NCBI GenBank assembly: GCA_937894165.1
Contig: CALCSX010000342.1
Location: 1-11,567, forward strand
Origin: an uncultured Saprospiraceae bacterium
GTDB taxonomy: Bacteria; Bacteroidota; Bacteroidia; Chitinophagales; Saprospiraceae
Direction: 5' to 3'
Length of the DNA: 11,567 nt
Part shown: positions 1-5,274 of the stretch, piece by piece
How positions within the stretch are numbered: position 1 is the stretch's first letter
Layout: the number at the start of each line of letters is the position of its first letter
Translations under genes and position numbers: made by a program
The notes under the pieces: generated by a model
Database searches by the model: none
What the model was told of the DNA's origin: nothing
The model's input: only the letters and a program-made list of their open reading frames with translations

Positions 1-686
1 CCTTCTGCGTAGAAGTCTCTAATAATTTTTACCACTTCATTAGGGTCATCAGTAATTGGGATAAGGTTCAAATCTGATTCAATAATATTATGTTCTTCCA
101 ACATGACTTCAGTGATCCATGATTTAAGACCTGACCAATATGAAGATCCTACCAGAATAACGGGAACTTTGGATATTTTTTTAGTTTGAATTAAGGTAAG
201 CACTTCAAATAGCTCATCCATTGTACCAAAACCGCCCGGAAGAACCACGAAACCTTGAGCATATTTTACAAACATTACTTTTCGCACGAAGAAATAATGG
301 TATGAGAAGTTTTTATCCTGATCAATATAGGGGTTATAACTTTGTTCGAAAGGGAGACTAATATTGAGACCTACAGAAATACCGCCTTGTTCGTAGGCAC
401 CTTTATTACCGGCCTCCATAATTCCGGGACCACCACCTGTGATAACACCATAGCCTTCTTCAATACATTTAGCTGCAATCTCGGTAGCTAACTTATAATA
501 TTTGTTATCAGGTTTAGTACGAGCGGAGCCAAAAATGGAGATACAAGGACCAATGGTATTTAATCTTTCAAATCCATCAACAAATTCAGCAATTACTTTG
601 AACATGGTCCAAGAGTTTTCGCTTTTTCTGCTTAGCCATTTCTTCCTTTCTGCTTGCGGAGTTCCTAAACTCTCAAATTCAGACAT
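1..686 (-). CDS. LOG-family nucleotide phosphoribohydrolase (TIGR00730/lysine decarboxylase-like fold), 3' end cut by window
   Basis: Translating the minus strand from ATG at 684-686 gives 228 full codons with no stop before the window edge, so the C-terminus is missing. The two LOG family signatures are present: GGGPGIMEA at about residues 84-92 and PGGFGTMDE at about 150-158. The second holds the phosphate/ribose-binding loop and catalytic glutamate. Characterised LOG proteins remove ribose 5'-phosphate from nucleoside monophosphates such as cytokinin ribotides or AMP. The bacterial physiological substrate is usually unknown, so any cytokinin role here would be over-reading. The roughly 45-residue N-terminal helical extension before the ISIFGSAR Rossmann strand is typical of the longer bacterial LOG subgroup. 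The protein should be cytoplasmic. It lies 90 bp downstream of the response regulator in the same orientation, so co-transcription is possible but not shown. No Shine-Dalgarno sequence precedes the start, only an A/T-rich leader. Confidence 0.93.
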   Translation of the reverse strand, partial: MSEFESLGTPQAERKKWLSRKSENSWTMFKVIAEFVDGFERLNTIGPCISIFGSARTKPDNKYYKLATEIAAKCIEEGYGVITGGGPGIMEAGNKGAYEQGGISVGLNISLPFEQSYNPYIDQDKNFSYHYFFVRKVMFVKYAQGFVVLPGGFGTMDELFEVLTLIQTKKISKVPVILVGSSYWSGLKSWITEVMLEEHNIIESDLNLIPITDDPNEVVKIIRDFYAE

Positions 687-776
687 AAAAACAAATTAGT
701 GATAAAAAAGTGGTGTTTACATCGAGCAAAGAGCACAATATAGGAATATCTAAACAATTTTCTAATTTGAAATAAT

Positions 777-2045
777 TTATTTCTCTTTATAATCAGTATA
801 AACTTTATCTATATAGTCATGGATTTCATCGAGTGAATCGAATTTCGAGAATATTTCATTGAATCTACTCATTTTATCACTGGAAGGATAAACATATCTT
901 GAAACATCTTCATGGGAAACCTTTTCTCCACTAAGGATTATTAATCTTTCGATCACATTTCTCAATTCACGGATGTTGCCACTCCAATTTAATTCCATGA
1001 GGAAATCGATCGCTTCCGGTGCGAATTTCTTTGTAGCGATTCCGTAGTCGTTGCAGATAGATGTATTGAAGTGATCAATAAGAAGAGGTATATCCGTTTT
1101 TCTTTGATCTAATGTTGGAACTTCTATTATTATTACCGCCAATCTATGATAGAGATCTTCTCGGAACCTACCCATTGCGATCTCTTCACGTAGATTTTTG
1201 TTGGTTGCAGCTACTACTCGAACATCAACACTCAATTCCTTATCACCTCCCACTCGTACGATTTTGTTTTCTTGAAGAGCTCGTAGTACTTTTGCTTGAG
1301 CTGAGAGACTCATATCTCCAATTTCATCAAGAAAGAGCGTGCCACCATTGGCCTGTTCGAACTTGCCGATTCTTTGTTTTATAGCAGAAGTAAAAGAGCC
1401 TTTTTCGTGGCCGAACAATTCACTTTCAATTAGTTCTGCGGGAATGGCAGCACAGTTTACTTCTACGAGAGGTTTTTTATTTCTTTGACTTTTTTCATGA
1501 ATCCATCGCGCCACCAATTCTTTGCCGGTACCATTACTTCCGGTGATAAGTATTCGGGCATCAGTGCCGGCAACTATATTTATAGTTTCCTTAATTTTGA
1601 TAATTTGATCTGATTCACCAATTATTTCCTGGGCTTTAAATTTTCCAATTTTAGTTTGGAGTTGTTTCCTTTCTGTCACGAGAGAATTTTTATCCAAAGC
1701 ATTACGGATGCTTATAAGCATACGATTCAAATCCGGTGGTTTGGAAATAAAGTCGAAAGCTCCTTTTTTTACAGCTTCTACGGCGGTATCAATAGTGCCG
1801 TGACCTGAAATCATAATTACAGGAAGATCCTGCGACATCATAAGGATTCTATCGAGGGCTTCCATTCCATCCAGGTTGGGCATTTTGATATCCAAAAGGA
1901 CGGCGTCATATTTATTTTGCTTAATTTTCACCAAGCCTTCCATTCCATCCCCTGCCTCATCCACTTTATATCCTTCATATTCTAGAATATCTCTTAGAGT
2001 TCTTCTTATACTAATTTCGTCGTCCACTATCAAAATTGTAGCCAT
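777..2045 (-). CDS. NtrC-type response regulator with sigma-54 AAA+ domain, lacking a Fis DNA-binding domain
   Basis: The 422-residue protein begins with a receiver domain (about 1-118): acidic pocket D8/D9, phospho-acceptor D52 in LDIKMP, switch residue S80 and K102. The AAA+ sigma-54 interaction domain covers about 138-370: Walker A GSNGTGKE (169-176), Walker B TLFLDE (236-241), arginine-finger region GRFREDLYHR (292-301) and sensor II GNIREL (356-361). Such proteins hydrolyse ATP to remodel sigma-54 RNA polymerase after phosphorylation by a histidine kinase. Two things are odd. The sigma-54 contact loop at 216-221 reads GSFTSA rather than GAFTGA, keeping the key Phe and Thr. The chain also stops about 60 residues after sensor II, in a charged helix where relatives continue into a Fis-type helix-turn-helix. 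The 90 bp downstream encode no HTH in any frame, so a recent frameshift is unlikely. No kinase is visible in the window. Start ATG at 2045; the family is certain, the target genes unknown. Confidence 0.95.
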   Translation of the reverse strand: MATILIVDDEISIRRTLRDILEYEGYKVDEAGDGMEGLVKIKQNKYDAVLLDIKMPNLDGMEALDRILMMSQDLPVIMISGHGTIDTAVEAVKKGAFDFISKPPDLNRMLISIRNALDKNSLVTERKQLQTKIGKFKAQEIIGESDQIIKIKETINIVAGTDARILITGSNGTGKELVARWIHEKSQRNKKPLVEVNCAAIPAELIESELFGHEKGSFTSAIKQRIGKFEQANGGTLFLDEIGDMSLSAQAKVLRALQENKIVRVGGDKELSVDVRVVAATNKNLREEIAMGRFREDLYHRLAVIIIEVPTLDQRKTDIPLLIDHFNTSICNDYGIATKKFAPEAIDFLMELNWSGNIRELRNVIERLIILSGEKVSHEDVSRYVYPSSDKMSRFNEIFSKFDSLDEIHDYIDKVYTDYKEK

Positions 2046-2165
2046 AGAGTATGATTAACACATTATAAAATTTATTAATATGTAAATTTAAACCATTTCT
2101 TTAAATATTACAAATAATTTTAATATATTTTAAAAAAATAGGTAAATAGTTAGGTGGAATAGATT

Positions 2166-2214
2166 GGCTGAAGGGAAGCGAGTCTGAAACGTAGCGACCC
2201 GCAGGGTAGGCCCC
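2166..2214. repeat. GC-rich, partly self-complementary block (possible REP-like intergenic element)
   Basis: This is a sharp GC-rich island inside A/T-rich non-coding DNA. CTGAAGGG (2168-2175) can pair with CCCGCAG (2198-2204) as CTG/CAG plus GGG/CCC with a small internal bulge, enclosing about 22 nt. The interior contains the near-repeats AAGCGAGTC and TAGCGACCC. The composition and folding resemble dispersed intergenic repeats known in Bacteroidota genomes, but only one copy is in this window, so a repeat call cannot be proven here. Confidence 0.3.
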
Positions 2215-2240
2215 AAATTCATATTATTACACCTCCTTTC

Positions 2241-2350
2241 TCTCGAATTTTGGGAAATTAATTATCACAATTCACCCAAAGCTATTTTCTCTCGAATTTC
2301 GAAAATCTAACCTCCGCACCACCCTAAACTCTCTCTCGAATTTCGAGAAA
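2241..2350. repeat. Three spaced copies of a palindrome-like element, core TCTCTCGAATTT
   Basis: Copies are centred at about 2248, 2297 and 2341, spaced 49 and 44 bp. The third (2334-2348) is a perfect odd palindrome, TCTCGAATTTCGAGA, with 7-bp arms around a central T. The second (2290-2304) keeps 5-bp inner arms. The first (2241-2255) reads TCTCGAATTTTGGGA, which still pairs across its arms if G-U pairs are allowed. The shared left arm with decaying right arms suggests related copies rather than chance. They could be regulator binding sites in this divergent promoter region, small RNA hairpins, or remnants of a dispersed repeat; the sequence alone does not decide. Confidence 0.5.
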
Positions 2351-2475
2351 TAATAATTCATCCTCATCATTCTAATCCATTCATCCTGAACAATTTTCTT
2401 CATTTCGTACTTATTTAAGTATATCTAATCCGATTCTAGTCTACCTTGTATTTCTTATTTTTTAAAATATTTTTT

Positions 2476-3486
2476 ATGCATTTGATTGAGTTTACCAATG
2501 CCGGATTATTTTGCCCTAGAGCCGATGTCTACATCGATCCATGGATCCCGGTAAAGAAGGCTTTGATTACCCATGCTCACTCTGATCATGCTCGACCCGG
2601 AAATGAGCATTACCTTGCTGTTAAGGATTCTATTCCCATCCTTAAATCTCGTCTGGGAGAAGAAATCGTCTGTAGTTCTGTAGATTATGGTGAAATTACC
2701 TCTGTAAATGGTGTAAAAATATCTTTCCACCCTGCAGGTCACGTTATAGGTTCTGCTCAAATCAAGCTTGAATACAAAGGTGAAATTTGGGTGATTAGTG
2801 GAGATTACAAAACTGTTGATGATGGTATTACTCCTCCTTTTGAATCTGTAAAATGTACTCATTTTGTAACTGAATCTACTTTTGGTCTGCCATCATACAA
2901 TTGGAAATCTCAATCCCAAATATTTGATGAAATTAACAGGTGGTGGGGGAAAAATTATGAAGATGGAAAATATAGTGTTATAGCCGCCTATTCTCTGGGA
3001 AAGGCTCAACGAGTGTTGAAAAATATTAATCATGACATTTCGACTGTTTATGTGCATCCAACTATTGCTAAACTTAATGATGTAATAAGAGATATGAATT
3101 ATTATTTGCCCCAAACGGAGATAATTGATCATGAGTCGGGCTATAATTTCGTTCCGGGGGCCTTAATTCTCGCCCCTCCAGGTGCACTGTCCGGAAATTG
3201 GATAAAAAAGTTGAAGTCATACGAGGAAGGAATTGTTTCAGGTTGGATGAACACCAGAGGAAATAGAAGGCGAAGGTCTGTTGAAAGAGGATTTGTCCTC
3301 TCAGATCACGCTGATTGGTCGGGGCTTAATGCTGCCGTTGAAGCATCAGGTGCAGAAAATATTTATGTCACCCATGGATATTCAGATATATTTAGTCGGT
3401 GGCTGAGAGAAAAGGGCTATAACGCTCATGTCGTCAGCACGGCATATAAAGGGGAGGGTTCAGATGAAGAAATTTCGTACAGTTAA
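2476..3486 (+). CDS. DNA ligase-associated exonuclease, metallo-beta-lactamase fold (TIGR04122-like)
   Basis: The 336-residue protein starts MHLIEFTNAG, matching how this family normally begins. An in-frame TTG at 2446 would add ten Phe/Leu-rich residues and is a poorer start. Metal-binding motifs of the metallo-beta-lactamase/beta-CASP-like nuclease group are present: HAHSDH (33-38), PAGHVIGSAQ with H89 (87-96), SGD with D110, SDH with H278 and a late H300 in VTHGYSD. Family knowledge assigns it to a putative DNA exonuclease group encoded with an ATP-dependent ligase, presumably trimming ends in DNA repair; the precise substrate is not established. It lies 8 bp upstream of the ligase gene on the same strand, so the two are almost certainly one operon. 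The leader has no Shine-Dalgarno sequence, as is usual in this phylum. The protein is soluble and cytoplasmic, with no signal peptide. Confidence 0.93.
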   Translation: MHLIEFTNAGLFCPRADVYIDPWIPVKKALITHAHSDHARPGNEHYLAVKDSIPILKSRLGEEIVCSSVDYGEITSVNGVKISFHPAGHVIGSAQIKLEYKGEIWVISGDYKTVDDGITPPFESVKCTHFVTESTFGLPSYNWKSQSQIFDEINRWWGKNYEDGKYSVIAAYSLGKAQRVLKNINHDISTVYVHPTIAKLNDVIRDMNYYLPQTEIIDHESGYNFVPGALILAPPGALSGNWIKKLKSYEEGIVSGWMNTRGNRRRRSVERGFVLSDHADWSGLNAAVEASGAENIYVTHGYSDIFSRWLREKGYNAHVVSTAYKGEGSDEEISYS

Positions 3487-3494
3487 AATATTTT

Positions 3495-5108
3495 ATGAAG
3501 AAATTTGCAGAACTTTTTACCGCTTTAGATCAGACGACAAGCACGATTAAGAAGGTGGATTTATTGCATCATTATTTTGATCTTAATATTGATGAAAAGG
3601 ATAAAATTTGGGTAATTGCAATATTCACTCATCGACGACCTGCAAGAACAGTTTCTACCACATTATTGAGGACTTGGGCGGCCGAAATAGCAGATATACC
3701 TCTCTGGCTTTTTGAAGAAAATTATCATATTGTAGGGGATTTGGCTGAGACAATAGCCTTAGTTTTACCATCTTCTAATATTAGCAGTAACTATTCTCTA
3801 AATTACTGGATTCAATATATTAAGGACTTAAAAGCATTGAATGATGAAGCTAAAAAAGATAAAATTATATCGGCATGGTCAGTTCTTGATCCTATCGAGA
3901 GAATGCTTTTTAATAAGTTAATTACCGGAGGATTTAGGGTTGGTGTTTCCAATAAAATTATAGTGAAGGCTTTGAGCAAGCATACTCTTCTGGATGAAAG
4001 TATTGTGATGCACAAATTAATGGGTAATTGGAGGCCGGAATCAATAAGCTGGCAGAACTTGCTTTTTGCGGAGGATGCCGCCGCCTCCTTATCACGACCT
4101 TATCCTTTTTATCTTTCTTATGCAATCGATGCGAACAGAGATGATGAGGCCATCGAAATTTTAGCTTCTGAAGGAATTTCAGGAGATAAATGGATCGCCG
4201 AATGGAAATGGGATGGAATCAGGGGGCAGGTGATCAAACGAGATGGTTTATTAGCAGTATGGTCCCGAGGGGAGGAGCTGATTACTGAAAAATTCCCGGA
4301 ATTCGAGAAACTTATTCAATCGCCAGTAGATAATTTCGTTCTAGATGGGGAAATCACAGCTTTTGATGAAAAACCTCTAAGTTTTAATATTTTACAAACT
4401 CGAATTGGCAGGAAAAATTTAACCGCTAAAATATTAAAGGAAGCCCCGGTAAAATTCATAGCTTATGATATATTGGAATATCAGGGTGATGATATCAGGT
4501 CTTTACCTTTTTCGGAAAGGAGATCTATTTTAGAGAAAATGATTAAAGAAATGTCCGGTGAGGAAAATATTTTGCTTTCACCTATTCATAATTTCGACTC
4601 TCCGCAAAAACTTATCGAAATTCGAGAGACTGCTCGTGAAAGTTTCGCAGAAGGCCTTATGCTCAAATCCAAATCAGGTCCTTATCTCAGTGGTCGTAAG
4701 AAAGGTGGAAGTTGGAAATGGAAACTCGACCCCTACGTCATTGATGCTGTTATGATCTACGCCCAAAGAGGTCACGGTCGCCGAGCTAATTTGTATTCTG
4801 ATTTTACTTTTGCAGTCTGGGATAATGATAAATTGGTGCCAATTGCAAAGGCTTACTCCGGGCTTACTGATAAAGAAATGAATGAGGTTACTTCCTTCGT
4901 CCGTAGAAATACGCTCGAAAAGTTCGGTCCGGTATCCGTAGTTAGACCTGAATTGGTTTTTGAAATTGCTTTTGAAGGAATAGCTGCGTCCAAACGTCAC
5001 AAATCGGGAGTTGCATTGAGATTTCCGCGTATAAAAAGATGGCGTAAGGACAAGTTGGCGAAAGACACAAATACCATAGATGAACTAAAGGGCTTTATTG
5101 CTCCTTAA
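3495..5108 (+). CDS. ATP-dependent DNA ligase (bacterial ligase-associated cluster type, TIGR04120-like)
   Basis: The 537-residue protein seals nicks in duplex DNA using ATP and is a repair or end-joining ligase additional to the essential NAD-dependent LigA. An N-terminal helical DNA-binding domain covers about 1-200. The adenylation domain carries motif I KWDG (238-241) with nucleophile K238, motif III FVLDGE (281-286), motif IV EGLMLK (386-391) and motif V lysines K408/K410 in SWKWK. The OB-fold domain runs from about 415 and ends with motif VI-like RFPRIKRWRKDK (509-520). All catalytic motifs look intact and the length is normal for the family. The start lies 8 bp after the exonuclease stop, giving an operon. 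The helicase and metallophosphoesterase genes that accompany this pair in many bacteria do not follow; a 166-bp gap and a protease gene come next. Cytoplasmic. Confidence 0.96.
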   Translation: MKKFAELFTALDQTTSTIKKVDLLHHYFDLNIDEKDKIWVIAIFTHRRPARTVSTTLLRTWAAEIADIPLWLFEENYHIVGDLAETIALVLPSSNISSNYSLNYWIQYIKDLKALNDEAKKDKIISAWSVLDPIERMLFNKLITGGFRVGVSNKIIVKALSKHTLLDESIVMHKLMGNWRPESISWQNLLFAEDAAASLSRPYPFYLSYAIDANRDDEAIEILASEGISGDKWIAEWKWDGIRGQVIKRDGLLAVWSRGEELITEKFPEFEKLIQSPVDNFVLDGEITAFDEKPLSFNILQTRIGRKNLTAKILKEAPVKFIAYDILEYQGDDIRSLPFSERRSILEKMIKEMSGEENILLSPIHNFDSPQKLIEIRETARESFAEGLMLKSKSGPYLSGRKKGGSWKWKLDPYVIDAVMIYAQRGHGRRANLYSDFTFAVWDNDKLVPIAKAYSGLTDKEMNEVTSFVRRNTLEKFGPVSVVRPELVFEIAFEGIAASKRHKSGVALRFPRIKRWRKDKLAKDTNTIDELKGFIAP

Positions 5109-5274
5109 GATAAGACCGCTCCGGGAAAGTTTATTGGCAAAGTTTTTATTTAAAAATTAAGTCATTTACAATAAATTGTTTATTTTGGTCAGTTGATAAT
5201 AATTATAGAATTGAAAATTGAGTCAATCTTGTTTTATCCCCTTTTAATTTCTTTTTGCTATATAAATTTTTAAA

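Larger units (their letters stand above)
2046..2475. other. 430-bp intergenic region between divergent regulator and exonuclease genes
   Basis: I find no convincing gene here. The half next to the regulator (about 2046-2160) is extremely A/T-rich and must hold that gene's promoter, but I see no clear TAnnTTTG or sigma-54 (GG-N10-GC) element. A GC-rich block follows at 2166-2214, and then three spaced palindrome-like elements between 2241 and 2350. The last part (2350-2475) is pyrimidine-rich on the plus strand and leads into the exonuclease start. TACCTTG at 2442-2448 resembles the Bacteroidota -7 element but is one base short. Confidence 0.6.

Noticed and set aside
687..776. Frameshifted Fis HTH remnant downstream of the response regulator
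   Set aside because: I translated the 90-bp gap in the regulator's direction; the one long open frame reads LFQIRKLFRYSYIV and has no HTH pattern.
1112..1384. Plus-strand open frame inside the response regulator
   Set aside because: Shadow frame opposite a well-supported gene, with low-complexity Leu-rich translation and no family features.
2241..2350. CRISPR-like array from repeated TCTCTCGAATTT
   Set aside because: There are only three short, unequal copies with irregular spacing and no cas genes.
2446..2475. Possible TTG start adding ten residues to the exonuclease
   Set aside because: The extension is Phe/Leu-rich and unlike family N-termini; ATG at 2476 gives the normal MxLIEFT beginning.
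4674..5000. Minus-strand open frame inside the ligase gene
   Set aside because: It lies opposite the conserved ligase OB-fold coding region and shows no recognisable protein features.
5134..5149. TTGGCA as a sigma-54 -24 element upstream of the S8 protease
   Set aside because: The GC expected at the -12 position is AT here, so the GG-N10-GC rule fails.
5143..5156. Terminator after the ligase (TTTTT/AAAAA inverted repeat)
   Set aside because: The stem is only five A-T pairs with no following T-run, too weak to support.
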